Assembly (NCBI GenBank): GCA_037954235.1
Contig: JBBMOA010000015.1
Coordinates: 19,711,799 to 19,775,798 of the forward strand
DNA from: Aulostomus chinensis
Taxonomy: Eukaryota; Chordata; Actinopteri; Syngnathiformes; Aulostomidae
DNA: 64,000 bases
Direction of reading: 5' to 3'
Shown: piece by piece, positions 49,229-63,203 of the stretch
Layout: each line of letters starts with the position of its first letter
Numbering within the stretch: the first letter of the stretch is position 1
Notes under the pieces: model-generated
The model's database searches: none
What the model was told of the DNA's origin: nothing
What the model saw: the letters and a program-made list of their open reading frames with translations, nothing else
Translations under genes and position numbers: made by a program

Positions 49229-50770
49229 TTTTTTTTTTAAAATATCATTTTATTTCTCAAAAGAAAATCGTCCTACCGTACAACCTCACTGATACTCGGT
49301 CTTATAATTTACAATTTTCTCTTGAGCACTCTTCTCCCCACCCCCACCCTTAAAGAGACAACCTCAATAACACAAACAAAGGTAACAGGCAAAAAACATA
49401 AAAGTACAAATATAAATATGCATAAAAAAGAACATGTAAATTGAAAAAGATGAGAAAGGAAAATTAGAAAATGAAAGTAATAATAATAACAATAAGGGCA
49501 GCAATATAGGCATCAGCATAGAGATGCGTCCAGCAGCATAAATGACAATATTAAAGCGGCAAAAAGCATACAAACCCATACTTTCAGTTTTCCAAGGGTA
49601 AAAATGAAGACAGCTGATCAAGAAAAATCTTAAAAGATGGAGGGGAATCATTCTTCCAGAAGAAAAGTATGCACTGCTTTGCGAAGGAAATGATCAAAAT
49701 TAGTATCGTGTATTTTTGTGATCCAACTGTAAATTATTATTGTCATGTAGTAAATACAAACTGTTGCTCAAATCAAATTGCAGGTCCATGACTGATTGAG
49801 TTAAAGATCAAGCTCCAATAAAAAAATTTTTTTAAAGTTTGCGTTCCCAAAACGTATGCATGAGTGTCCCCTCATCTGTTCGCGTCTCTGACACACTGCT
49901 GAAATATCCTTTGATACTTGATGCATTTCTGTTGGGGTCAGGAAGGTTTTATGGATAGATTTGAAGTTAGCTTCCTTAATTTTATTACTTGTAAATGGGC
50001 AATGAATTCTTTCACAGATATCTAACCAGGCATTGTCTTCAAAGGTTCTCCCTAACTCCCTCTCCCACATCTTCTTTAACAACTGGAAAGAAGATTGACC
50101 TCCTCGTCAGAATATTATAAATTCACTAATCTTTCCTTTTATTGTGTCTGAGGAAAACAAAGTGACCTCCAATTCAGATAACCCAAGCTGTCATTTTCTT
50201 TTCTTTAATTAGAGCTTTTGTAATGCTCTGAATTTGTAAATATTTAAAAGTGTTTATAGGAGATGTTATATTCTGTTCTTAGATCAGTAAAGGATTTTAA
50301 CTGCATGCTCCAGTTTAACAAATTTTAATATATATTAATATATTACATATATTAACCAATGTTATTTGAGTGTTCGACCTGTCCAGGAGGGGTGAACCCC
50401 GCCTCTCGCCCGTAGCTGCTGGGATAGGCTCCAGCCCCCCCCCCCCCCCCCCGCGACCCTTAACAGGAATAATCGGAAGGAAATGGATGGATGGATTTGA
50501 GTGTTAAGGTCTGGATTTTGAAAAAAATATTAGAGCGTAAAGAAGTCCAAGAGGTGATTCAATTTTTTTCCCCCAGTCTCTCCATGCTTGTAGGGTATTG
50601 GTTACAGAGAAGCATTTGTCCCTAATTTTTATGTTTTCGAAGTGATTTATAGATCGGAAGAAGAGGAGAGGTAGTGGTTCGAATGGTTTTGATTCCATCT
50701 GAACCCACGTGGATTCCTGTTTCTCCACTGACCATGAAATCAGGTTCCTTACTTGGGCTGGCTACATGGT
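49229..50770 (-). mobile_element. L1-type LINE 3' fragment, decayed, interrupted by a SINE
   Basis: Minus-strand frames give pieces resembling the C-terminal part of L1 ORF2: EKQESTWVQMESKPFEPLPL, then KYLQIQSITKALIKEKKMTA, then KKMWERELGRTFEDNAWLDI and FLTPTEMHQVSKDISAVCQR, and a final NDSPPSFK block near 49640. A 3' UTR follows, ending AAATAAAATGATATTT and an A-run at 49229-49240. Frameshifts separate the pieces, so it is dead. A SINE (50375-50494) sits inside it. Confidence 0.72.
50375..50494 (+). mobile_element. 5'-truncated SINE tail inserted in the L1 fragment
   Basis: Only the last 120 bp of the shared SINE tail (GGGATAGGCTCCAGCCCC, C-run, ATGG units). It is flanked by the perfect 11-bp duplication ATTTGAGTGTT at 50364-50374 and 50495-50505, so it is a real insertion and younger than the LINE. 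Confidence 0.9.
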
Positions 50771-50964
50771 TTTAAAGAAAAATCAACAGGTTTTAAAGTA
50801 AATCTATATTGATCAAAAAAAGACTTCTCAGTAATAAGTAGAGTATCGCAATATGTTTCATATCATATCAGTTTGCAATGGCCCACGTATGGTGATAAAT
50901 ATTGTATTGTGAGGTCAATGGCAACACCCAGCCATGCATCATCTTTAAAATAAATCTCAAAACT

Positions 50965-50967
<3 letters not shown>

Positions 50968-51010
<43 letters not shown>
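50968..51010. repeat. (CA)n microsatellite
   Basis: Uninterrupted CA run of about 21 units. Confidence 0.96.
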
Positions 51011-51011
<1 letters not shown>

Positions 51012-53138
51012 CTCAGAGGACAGATTTCATATCAAATCCCTGCAGAGATGGTGCATCCATCCAGCCTGTGGTTCTATTTCTGCTCAGAGAAACTGGGCTA
51101 AGAGGCAGGAGAGAAGACCAGTCCAGTTTAGTGTAGGGGAGAGGAGGAGGAGGTGTGGAAAGCCCTAAGCATCCCACATATCATATTTGTGTGAGTTTGT
51201 GCTCTCTTGATCCTTGGTCCCCCCCTTGTGTGGATGTGGATGTGCGTGTGTGTGCATGTCTGGGTGAAAGGGCGCCCAGAGTGGATGTCATTCATTTTGG
51301 CCAGAGTCAGATGGACAGTGGCGAACCGCTGTGCTGATGAGGCCAAATCCCCCCCCCCCCCCCCCCCTATTCCTGCAATGGGGTGATCCCTTTTAACGTC
51401 TCACCCCATTAGAATAAATAGTCTGGGAGAGAAGAAGGCAGGGGATATAATGAGGGAGGAGGAGAAAGTGCATGTTTGGGGTTGGGCTCGTAATCAGTTT
51501 TTATATGTGAGAGGAATCGACAGCACGGGCATAAACAGTGAGCAGACTGCTCAGACTGCAGCAAGGAGAAAGCTGACCACAAATATGCCCGACTGTGGCC
51601 GGTGGGCTCCTGACCGACTGCTCTCCTCCCTTGCCATGTGGCCACAGTGGGCGGGGAGGCGATTTTTCCATTTCACTTCCTTTCCCTGCCACACAGAAAG
51701 GAAATGTGCTGCAGATGTCTGGGAAACATGGAGCTGCCTGCATGGTCAGCATCAGAGCTTGTGCAAGAGGTGGATTCCCCAATAAAACCAGCAAGACATG
51801 GTGGTGGAGATTACTGGTTGAGTTATAAACATCCTGACAAAGAAATAAAAAAAAGGGTTGGGCTACTATGTAGGAGAGTGTGATAAAATACGAGCTGAGC
51901 CATGTTTATTTAATACAGGTACCATTCATGCAGAGAGGAAACCACACCTAGACGTCAGTCTATATGAGGCAGGCGGCCGCAGCATGGACATAACACTATA
52001 CTTAGTGTATTTGCACTTTCAGTCATTTAGTTCTTCTCTCCTGTTTTTGTGTATTGAATCATCTTTACTCAGGCCATTGCAGTGGGTGCTGTGATCAAAG
52101 CTTCTCCAAAATTCTCCTTATTTTGTTGAATGAGAAACAACAGGGATCTAATGAGATGGCAAAAAAGACAAAACTACAAGTATGGATTCAAACACACTGT
52201 CACATGACTTTAACTGGTTTATATTTCATCTTCTCACTGGTACCTTTCCATCTCTGAACCCTTTGCCTGTAACCTTTTGGGACAACAGCCAAATTTTAAG
52301 GTTTTCAGCGTAGCCAGCAAATATCTGGGCTAAGACTTCCTCTACCTCAGCAGGTTACAGGTTACAGTCAGATTAGCAGGATGAGACGCATGAACAGAGT
52401 TGGGAGATTACGTCTGCAGCTGGATTGCTTCATATGAATGTGAAAAAACCAAAACCTACTTTGGGAGATTGCGGCAATGTCTCTTTTTAACTCCACATAC
52501 TTGCAATGTAACTGAAACTAAAATGTTTCTACTCCCAAACACTTGGATCTCGCCAGATGTGATTCTTCTCATCGAGATATCTATTAGAGACCATGAGATA
52601 GATAACAGCATACTGACAATTCAACATGAATCATATTCCTAACAGTCCCAAGCATTAATCTGTTTCAAAACCAGCATGCATGGGCAACAGGAGGGTACTC
52701 AGAGAGTTTAGACCTCTTCCAAAGTGAACTCAGGCATCCCCCCCCCCCAAAAAAAAACAAAACATTTTTTTCATTACATTCAACAGATTAGACCCAAAAT
52801 GTAATGAATTGTTCCTTGGCCCATACGGCACCCTTCCAACAAATGTGGTGAATATTGGTCGTATATTTTTACGTAAACCTACTCCCAGGCAAACTCGGCT
52901 GAGGTGAGAGGGTTCAAACAAGAGCTGGTTATAGTTCACATTTCTTTTTCATTTTGCCAGTGTGATGTGTCCATGCCATATTGGGAGTCCTAAAGTTTCA
53001 TACAGTTTTTAATACCATTCAGGAGAACTTTCTCTTTTGCCAAAATCAAAACATCGATAATGAAACTAAAAATTCACTGCGGTGCAGACACTTGTTCTCA
53101 AAAGTATGTGTAAATAAACCTGATGGTTTTTGTTTAAG

Positions 53139-53510
53139 GTCGGCACGGGGATGCAGTGGTTGGCACTGTCGCCTCACAGCAAGAAAGGTTGCGGGTTCGA
53201 GTCCTGGCATGAGATCAGGATCTTTCTGTGTGAGTCTCCATGTTCTCCCTGTTCCTGTGTGGCTTCTCTCTGGTACTCCAGCTTCCTTCCACAGTCCAAA
53301 GACATCAAGAGGGGACGAGGCTGATTGATACTCTAAATTGACCGTAGGTGTGACTGTGAGTGTGAATGGTTGTCTGTCTCTATGTGTTGGCCCTGTGATG
53401 GACTGGTGACCTGTCCAGGGTGAACCCCCAAAGGCTGCTGTGATAGGCTCCAGCCCCCCCCCCCCCCAACCCTTAACAGGATAAGCGGTAGAAAATGGAT
53501 GGATGGATGG
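53139..53510 (+). mobile_element. Type A SINE, full length with target-site duplication
   Basis: It has the head (GCAGTGGTTGGCACTGTCGC), the B box GGTTCGAGTCC, the complete body and the ATGG tail. The flanks GATGGTTTTTGTTTAAG (53122-53138) and GATGGTTTTTGTTCAAG (53506-53522) differ at one base; the first five bases may coincide with the tail. Confidence 0.9.
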
Positions 53511-54052
53511 TTTTTGTTCAAGTTTCTGATGTCTCTGTGTGCTACACTGAGTTACTGGAGGGATGCTAGTTTACGAACTACCAATGCATCACTTGTTGAG
53601 ACAAAAATATTAAAATCCTGAACCAGTGTGTGAGCATGAATCTGCTGTTATTTCAATGATAAAAAAATACCTCTCAGACATTTGAGACAGATTTCCCTCT
53701 AATCTTCTAAATGTGTGACAGCCAATCTGGGACAAAATCAAATTAAAAGCTTGTAGGTTTGCCAGCCTTACCACTTTGATTAATAGGCTCATATTTTTAC
53801 ACAATTTTCTTTCACTAATCAAAAGCTTGAATTCAGCTCAAGGGCTGCCGCACATTAGACCCAGCCAGTACGTGCTAAATATTTGATGGTGTTAGAGAGG
53901 ATACATAGTGAAGCATCAGGGGAGCAGACTGAACCTATAGCTCATCAATAATATATCCACAGGCTAACCCACTTATTTGTATGAGATAATGCATTAGATG
54001 TTTTGGACGGAGATGCAGTGAAGTGAAGCAAAGGTATTTGAGGCCAGATGAG

Positions 54053-54079
54053 ACTGACTGACTGACTGACTGACTGACT
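54053..54079. repeat. GACT tetranucleotide repeat
   Basis: Six to seven GACT units. Confidence 0.92.
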
Positions 54080-54675
54080 GTGAGGAGTTCTCCGTGAGCT
54101 GCACTTGTTCACACCAGTGTCTCTCTGGAATACTGAACAGCAGCTGAACTCAACCCTGAATGTGGACCTGGAGGAGTGTTATTTATGTGGAATTTTGAAA
54201 TGGAGCCATGCTTGCTGGAAAATTTTGACAAGAGAGGACCAAACACCGTTCTGGTTTTATTTAAAAGAGAAATTATATTGGCAACGTCTCTGTCACAGAC
54301 CCATAAATAACGCCCTGAAGCTAAAATTCTGAGAACTGGACCATTTTATCGTCCCAGAAAACATCCCAAATGTCATTTATACAGCAAATATTAGCACATA
54401 TTCTGTCTGAAATATTTATGTCAAAGCAGTAAGTGATACCAAGTTGATACTGGAGCTTGCAAAGGGCTGACTTGAAGCACTCATGCGGAAACAGCAAGAA
54501 TATTGTGTGCTTTTAGCAACTATTTGTCACTTAATTTCTGTGACTTGAGAAGAAAAGGCAGACTATTAATATTATCAATCAAATTTGAACATAAATGTAC
54601 ACATTTTTTTTGCAGTCAATAGCTACAGAGATATTTCGGTCTGGAAACAGCCCCGGCTTTTAAAAAAAGTTCATA

Positions 54676-54678
<3 letters not shown>

Positions 54679-54723
<45 letters not shown>

Positions 54724-54995
54724 CTTGTACTTCCTACATATTGAGGACTAGAATATGTATTTAACCAACAGAGCAAGGACATTTTTTGGAAAGGACATTT
54801 TAGCTGGTCCTCACTTCTTCAAAGGGCCGTTTGAAGGTCAAGACTTGGTTTTAAAAAGGGTCAAGGTTAGAATCAGGTTCAGGTTAGGTTTAGGGTCAAG
54901 GTTAGGGTCGGGCAGTCAGTAGAGATGGTTAGGTTTAGAGTGAGGGGCTAGGGAATGTATTACATTAACGAAAGTCCTTACAAAGATATAAGTAC

Positions 54996-55037
<42 letters not shown>
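54679..55037 (+). repeat. Dispersed repeat bracketed by two (TG)n tracts
   Basis: TG runs at 54679-54722 and 55001-55037 enclose about 280 bp with CATATTGAGGACTAG, GGTCCTCACTTC, a GGTTAGG-rich middle and GGGGCTAGGGAATGTATTAC. I recognise this layout as a common teleost repeat. The middle is a degenerate TTAGGG-like stretch. Confidence 0.7.
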
Positions 55038-55039
<2 letters not shown>

Positions 55040-55470
55040 ATGTAGTCCTTTTGCAGGGCTCAGTTCCCTTTAAAGGCAAAAGGAATGATTCCCCTAAATC
55101 TAAGTTCCAGGATATACAAATTAAACAAGACTCGGTGTATCTATGTTGATATTCAGCATTATATAATGTTGAAATCATTATGTAATGTTTTAATAAGGTT
55201 TTGTCTCTCAACATGTATTTATATTCTCTGTCAATATTAGGTTGTGGGAGATCCACTATGGGTGGTTTTGTAGCATAATTATCATAAACTGTAGGTATAG
55301 TCAAGATAAGCTTTGTTAGCTCATTACAATTATTTAAACAAGGCAGGTGTGATTATTATCCAAAATAAAGCAGCAGGCATTCATATTATTTTAACACCTG
55401 ATACTCTATTTCCGCTTTCCAATTCATTTATTTCTTTGTTCTCAGCTTGACACCTGACAGATCTACTTCG

Positions 55471-56180
<710 letters not shown>

Positions 56181-57223
56181 TTCATCTGATTCAGCTACAG
56201 TGTGAGCTGGACAGCTTCAGCCATCAAACCCTCCACAGGTTTACTGACTTTTTCTCGAGCTCTTTTTCTAAAAAGAAGAGCTGATCTGAAGTGACCATGA
56301 TGGAAAGAGAGGAGAAAAGGTTCAGATCTGTATTTTCAGCTCAATTTAGCATGAACCGCTTCATTTTCTGCAAAATCCCACTGTTTAAGCTCCCCAAAAT
56401 GGAGAATGTGGCGGCAATAAAGAGCCCAGCTGCTACCATACAGCTCATATTCATGGCTCCAAGATCTACATGGTACTTTTCACCAGGGAAAAAAGATAAG
56501 CTCGTGCTCTCAGTCCATTAAAAAGGAGGTTAAATGTCTTCCCTGAATGGTAATGTTGATGAAAAAAGCACATAATTGAATAACAAATGAGATCGGATTT
56601 TACTGAAAAACATCATCATTAGGAGATATCTTTGAGTCTTAAACTAATCCATATTTAGAGATTTTTTTGAAGAGATTTGTTCAAATTTTCAATGCAGACA
56701 CTAATTTATAAGCAAATTGAAATGTGCCACATGATCAAGAGCTGGCTGGAAACATACCTGGTGTGGTCAGTGGCTAAACCAAGCACTTCCACGAATTCAA
56801 ATAGTTTTGGTCCTCTTGTAATCATTTCCGACTCAAACACAAAAGAGGTGGAAAATACCAGAATTTCATGAAACTGTTTCTTGAACTGAGACATTCCCAC
56901 ATCTCCTTGTCTACTCTGTTCGGCAGCATCACATATGGAGTAAATATGACGGATGACGGGCAGAGCTCTACTTCTTCTGCAGCACATCAATAAGGATCTT
57001 CCACAGCAGCCACATCTGCTCCATGTGGGCCAGTCTAATGAGATCTATCTGTCACTCCCATCCTGAGGGCGTGTCTTCAAGCTAATAACCGCTTCACTAT
57101 AATGACTCTTGAGACTTTACAGTTGTGTAAATATGAATGCACAACATGCTTCTCCATCTGTAGACTTTCTTGTGAATTTCCATCAGACACACAAGTGTTT
57201 TTATTCTAAGAGACTTTCAAGGT

Positions 57224-57497
57224 CAGGGGGATCATGGCTCAGGGGTAGAGTGGCCATCTAGCAACCGAAGGGTCGCTGGTTTGGAACTCACTTCCCCCGG
57301 TGACCATGTCGGAGTATCCTTGAGCAAGATACTGAGCACCTAATTGCTCCTGTGGCCCTGCGAGACCGGCAACTCATCCAGGGTATACCTCGCCTCTCGC
57401 CCAATGTCAGCTGGGATAGGCTCCAGCCCCCCACCCCCCACCCCCACTCCCCGCAACCCTTAATAGACAAGCCGTATAGAAAATGGATGGATGGATG
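57224..57497 (+). mobile_element. tRNA-headed SINE, type B, complete with target-site duplication
   Basis: The head ATGGCTCAGGGGTAGAGTGG and GGGTCGCTGGTTTGGAACTC is tRNA-like but unlike type A. A middle with CCTTGAGCAAGATACTGAGC follows. The last about 110 bp (GGGATAGGCTCCAGCCCC to ATGG units) match the type A tail. The 12-bp GACTTTCAAGGT occurs at 57212-57223 and 57498-57509. Confidence 0.9.
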
Positions 57498-58982
57498 GAC
57501 TTTCAAGGTGACTTAATTGCCACATTCACACTATGTCCTCATTCCAGGAGGGAAGACACTTATTTCCTACTCAATTTCAGCAAGGTTCATCTTTCATTGT
57601 CTAATGAATTAGATATGCATCTCATTACTTCCTCTGCTATTTCATCAAACACACTCTGAGAAAGCCAAATACGTCTTTTTGTGCCAACCCAAACACAAAT
57701 TGGAAATTAAACACAGCTCTTTGATTATGTGTTTGAACTCATTTTACATGAACAAAAAAACACACGACCCATTTTATAAATCTTAATAACCTTTGACTCA
57801 GATTTTGAAATCACAAGGTGTGAGCACATGAGGTGTGTTTAAGTTCTTGGCGTGGGAAAACCCATCATGGCATCTTTTTGTTCCACTCTAACTTCCTCCA
57901 CATACCTCTGCTTGTTTCATTAAAGACCTGCGTGCATACCTACAGCGCAAAACGGCCTCGGGCCTCACACTTATCAGTCAGGCATTAAACCACACTGAGA
58001 AATCTGCACTGACCAGATCCTTCCAACCTGAGCGCTTCTGCAGAAGGACATCACATTGCATTTTAACCCTACAGTCAGCACCAGATTCCGATAAATCATA
58101 TCATGTTCCTGCTCTGGGTTATAAATATAAAAGTCTTTTTTGAAGTGGTCTGGTGACAGGAAGCCCACAGCAGAGTTATGTATTTAAACATGAACCATGT
58201 GAGAGTTTATGGTGCTGAGAAATCAAAGGAAGAGTGTAGTGATCCAGTCTGGGTACTGAGGTGCAGCCAGCCCCTCTAGTGTACTCCTCCGCCGCAGAAA
58301 AAAAACACCTAAAACCACCTAGGCTGTCACTGTCTCACACCAGCAGATTCTCTCACAGTGACAACAAATAAACCACACACTTGCCTACTAATGAAGCTGT
58401 TCAATGATCCAGTTTCAAAAGATGGGCTAAACTAATTGGAGCGTCAACATTAAGTTTAATATCTGCACAGAGCTGCAACAATTAATTGATTAAACCATTT
58501 AGAACTGAGACTGCCCTAGCAGACCTCAGAAAAGCTGAATGTGTTCAGGAAACCGTAAATGTCCATTTAAACCATGAATCCTCTGCTACTTTAGCAGATG
58601 GAAAGATAGAATAAAAGCAAATAAGCTAGACATTTGCCTTCCATATGATATGACTTACCGTTGCCCTCAGAACTCAGCAAACTCCTACTCTGAAGTGAAC
58701 ATCGAATCAAGCCTTGAAGGGAAAACGTTGCATCACGTCTCAATGGGTTCATTGATTATTTGAGAATTATCAGGAAATAGTTTTTTTGCCACTTATGACA
58801 CAAAACCAAGACATTTAGGTTTTTCATTGTTACTTGCTATTTTATTGATTAAATGATTCATTGCTTAATCTGCATATTATTTTCAGAAATAATCCAAAAA
58901 AATCACCATGATAATGTGAAAAATGCTGTTAACAATTTCCCAGGGTTCAAACTGATATTTTCATTTCATCCCTCAAACAGTC

Positions 58983-58984
<2 letters not shown>

Positions 58985-59048
<64 letters not shown>
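58985..59048. repeat. (GT)32 microsatellite
   Basis: Uninterrupted run. A shorter TG run lies at 59594-59620. Confidence 0.97.
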
Positions 59049-59050
<2 letters not shown>

Positions 59051-60864
59051 ACCTCTGACCTCCAGCATTATCAAAGTCTCTGATAGAGGTCCCTGCTCTC
59101 ATTCAACCTCCCCACAAACACAGTAATGAAAATCCTGCCGCAGTCTCATCGGGCTGTGACGACATGATGGATATCCACAAATCAAATAAAAAGAGATGAT
59201 GAAACCAGTGCACAAACACACACAGGACGCTATCCTCGCTCTGATTGGTGGATATAAAAAATTACATAATCCCTCTGCCAGGCTCAACTGTATACTTTAT
59301 CACATGTATAAAAGGAAACAGATTAAATTTTTCCTCAAGAAGGAAGGCTTTTCAAATATGGTGCCGCTGTAAATAAACACTCTAAATATTATTCTAGCAG
59401 CTGTGAGCACTTCCAGGAGCTGCAGCTAATGTTAGTGCTAGCCCCAAGTCCACTTTCCAACCGTGTACATACGTAACAGGTCAATACTCGTTTACAATCC
59501 TCTAAAGAGCAAGTTATTAATGTGTCAGAAAGAGAGTTTTATATGTCTCAGGAAATTAGGATTTCATCACCACTGCTATTCTGTTTAATATTCTGTGTGT
59601 GTGTGTGTGTGTGTGTGTGTTGCAATGATGTGAAATAGATTTTTTTTCCTCATGTCTCCATCGTATCAATAGCCACAGCCAAACTGCGGGCTTGGGGGAA
59701 CATCTGAATCGACCTTCACGACAAAGAGATTCAGTTTGTTAGGGTGTTTTTATCTTTTTTTTTACAACATTTCTCCTGTTGTTCTGCCTTGTTGAAATGG
59801 ATGTGACTGCTGGGCGGCTGGAGGAAGGGGAAACGCACAGATCAGAATAAGCAGTTAAAAGGTCATCCGTCTGACTAAAACAAAAGGCTGCCTACACATT
59901 TTTGGCTATTCTTTAAAATATCACACAAGGCTAGTATTGCTCAGTGTTACGAGAGAGTCATACAGCAGTAAAGTAGAGTCCATTTAAAGATAGTTTCATT
60001 GAATGTCCCTGTAAGGATTTACTGGGATGACCACAATGAAACAGAATGCAGTGAGTGAACAATCTTTCTTCCAATGGCATTATTCAAGCAGGGATGTGCT
60101 GTTGTTTGACAGTGTGTCAGACACGTCAACGCTGAACACACCTCAGATCTTTCCTCTTTACTTCCTCACTGCGCTTTAGGGCAGCTTAGGGCTGAAACTA
60201 GGGATGGGCTTCTTTGCTTATCAACAATAATGTAGAAAGAACAATAGATGTGGATTTCAGTACATACAAAATGTGAATATTATATAAAGTTATATTTACA
60301 CTCACAAATATCGATGCTGGTAGATGTTCAGCTTGTCAGATTTTCAGAATCCAATATTGTGTTATCTCTAGATGCATCAAATGGTAATTTTTGATTAGAC
60401 TGACAGTCATTTTCACAATTAACTAATGAATGATTTAGTCTATAATATGTCCAAAACAGTAAATCACAAGGATGGGACATTCGTTCATATCAGGATATTT
60501 TTACTGATCATCAACTAATTGGTGACGTCTTTGGGATTTGATCTGTTGGGTGGATAAATGAAGCGATTTGTGAGGATTTTTTTTCCAGTCTTTGCAACAT
60601 TTTACAGACTGAACCATTCATTGATCTAGAATTCATCGTGACATTCATCAATGAATGAATCAAGACATTGAGAAATTTTGAAAAAATTCCATCACAATTA
60701 CGGGAAGCTCACAATTACCTGTTCAAATTGCTTCTCTGGTCCTTCACAAACTTACACACAAAGATTCTTCATTTTCTGTGAATATGTAAGTCTTAAACCA
60801 GCAACTGTTTGACATTTTTTGCCTCAAAAAGACTGAAAAATTTAATCTATTATCAAACTAGTTC

Positions 60865-60944
60865 CCCGTCTGTCGCCCATAGGCTGCTGGGATAGGCTCC
60901 AGCCTTAACAGGATAAGCGGTAGAAAATGGATGGATGGATGGAT
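60865..60944 (+). mobile_element. SINE tail fragment
   Basis: The final 80 bp of the shared tail (GCTGGGATAGGCTCCAGCC, GGATAAGCGGTAGAAAATGG) with the C-run region deleted. No clear target duplication. Confidence 0.82.
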
Positions 60945-63092
60945 CAGAATAGTTTGCGATTGATTTTCTATTGTTCAACTAATTAATGAGTTGTTGCAGC
61001 TCTAAATAAAGCAGACACTCCAGGCTTCTTCAATAATGAGACAGGGATATGTCAACCAGGGAGAAGGTGACTTTGGAGCCCATCCTTGTCTTATTGTTGC
61101 CACTCCAACATGTCTTGAAAACTTGAATGAACCACCTAGTTTATCTCATGGTTGTAATCCTAAAGCTGTCAGTGGAGGATACAACAGCAAAGAAAACACA
61201 CACACATGCCCTTATGTCCACACACACACACACACTCTTCTGATGACAAAAGAGAAGTCAGTAGTTATCAGGCTGCCACTCGCCTTCACGTGTCATAGAT
61301 CAACAGGCAACTGATACTCGTCAAACACTTAAGTTAAAAAGTTAAACCCTTCAATGATAAGAGAGGGCACTGTTGAAACAGCCACAAGGATTATCTCCTT
61401 ATTTTGTTAAAAACATGATATGATCTTCAGCACAGCCGACTTGGAGTAAAAATATCCACTTCAGAATGCAACACACGTAACAGCCTCATAGCTGTGATGA
61501 GCGAAGCTTGGATACAAGGCTGGGGTGATGCCAAAATAACAGCTGTACCACAGCGAAGAGTCAAAGAGTCACCCTGATGTGACCAGCGTTCATATGTGAG
61601 GGTCACAGGGTGCTGCGAGGGAAGTTCCTTTGCTTGAAATCTGGAGGAGCCACATGAAAGAGGCAGTACTGGCAGAGGAAGGAGCTCAGTCTAATTCCTC
61701 TGGTTACTATTACAGACGTCGGCTAAATCGGAGCCTAAAGAACACACAGACTGTTTTCTCACCACAGCAGGAATGGCACGGTAGGATATAGAAATAAAGA
61801 GATTACTGGGAATTCTGTGGGAAACCAGTCTGGAAAAGTCTGCTTGATAGCATATGATGTAAATGTTAGCGACCTCACTTTGACATCTGTTGAAAGGTGT
61901 CAAAACGTTGCTGCCAACTGAGAAGCATATTTTTGTTGAGTTGTAGAAAAAGATGAGAAGACATGATGATGCTGATGGTTCACACTTAAATTCAAAACAG
62001 CTTTGAAGCAAAAAAAGATGCAGCAGCCCTATAAAGTGAATTACTGGAAGCCTCTCCATCTTCTTAAAGCCTGGTCTGTTTCTCCTGTTGCACCAGGGAC
62101 CTTTAATGTGAATGCTATAAAATAGAGCATGATGAAACAGGGAGAACCAAGCGTGGCCCACACAGCCTCTCACACAGTTTAACAGAGAGCGGGCATTGTC
62201 AGCTGCAACACTACTGAGACGATCCAACTGTGGCAGCTATAGACTTGTGGCAACACCACCATCCTTTAGAACTGGATTTGTTCCTTACTGTCAGACACAA
62301 CACAACATGCTACCTTCACTTCTCCTCATCTCTAGCCCCCAGCGGAACTGAAAGTTGTCTGTGTTTTGAGCGCCTCTTCTGCAACAGGAAGAGCGTTTCT
62401 GAATATCAGACAGAACATCGTGGAGAGGACAGAAAGTGAGGAGAGGAATGGCCCCAGGCACATGTGGACAGTGATAATGAGTGGGCACAAAGCTATCAGG
62501 AGTGAAGCCATGTAGCCAGTCAGACTGGATACATTGCTTCAACTTTGCGTGACAAAGAGCTTCCCTTTAAGAGGATTATTACCACACGGTCATCTATGTC
62601 TGGGATGCCAAAAGTTCACATGCAAGGGTTCTACACTGGTCCAATGGGACTTTGTTTGGGCTAGTGACAGCTTGACTGACGTGTGGACTAATCTTGAGTC
62701 CCCCCAACCTTTCCGATCCACCATAGATTAGGCCGCACCCCTCAAATTATCCCTTCACTGGCTGAGGATGGGTGACACAGGGGGTGGCTGGAGTTGACTT
62801 ACTTACCAAGCAAATAAGTTTAAGAGCTGATGTCTGCCTCCCATCATATTCCCTGGAAAAGCACATAATCCTCTCTTTATTATAAGCTGTCGAGGAGCTT
62901 GGACTGTCTGCTGCACGGCTACAGAGACACCAATACTGGGATTTAAGGTTTCTCAAATTAAATTAAATGTGGTGCTACCCTAAGACTCGGGCCCTCTAAA
63001 AGCAAGTGGAATGTGAGAGGCTGTGGGTCAGAAACAGTGACCCAGATACAGCATCCACCAGCTCCAATCTTGCATGGTCAGATCTCCATTTA

Positions 63093-63203
63093 CCTGCATC
63101 CTGCCCGCCCAAAATTCTGTCTAACCCTAACCTGCATCCTGCCCCCCCAAAATTCTGTCTAACCCTAACCCTAACCTGCATCCTGCCCGCCCAAAATTCT
63201 GTC
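63093..63203. repeat. 38-bp minisatellite with CCCTAA units
   Basis: Three head-to-tail copies (63093-63130, 63131-63174, 63175-63203, the last partial) of a unit CCTGCATCCTGCCCGCCC, then AAAATTCTGTC, then TAACCCTAA. The second copy has one extra CCCTAA. Confidence 0.92.

Noticed and set aside
61691..62227. 178-codon minus-strand frame
   Set aside because: No motif or signal peptide, not adjacent to splice-consistent sequence, and unrelated to the expected spns2 exon 1.
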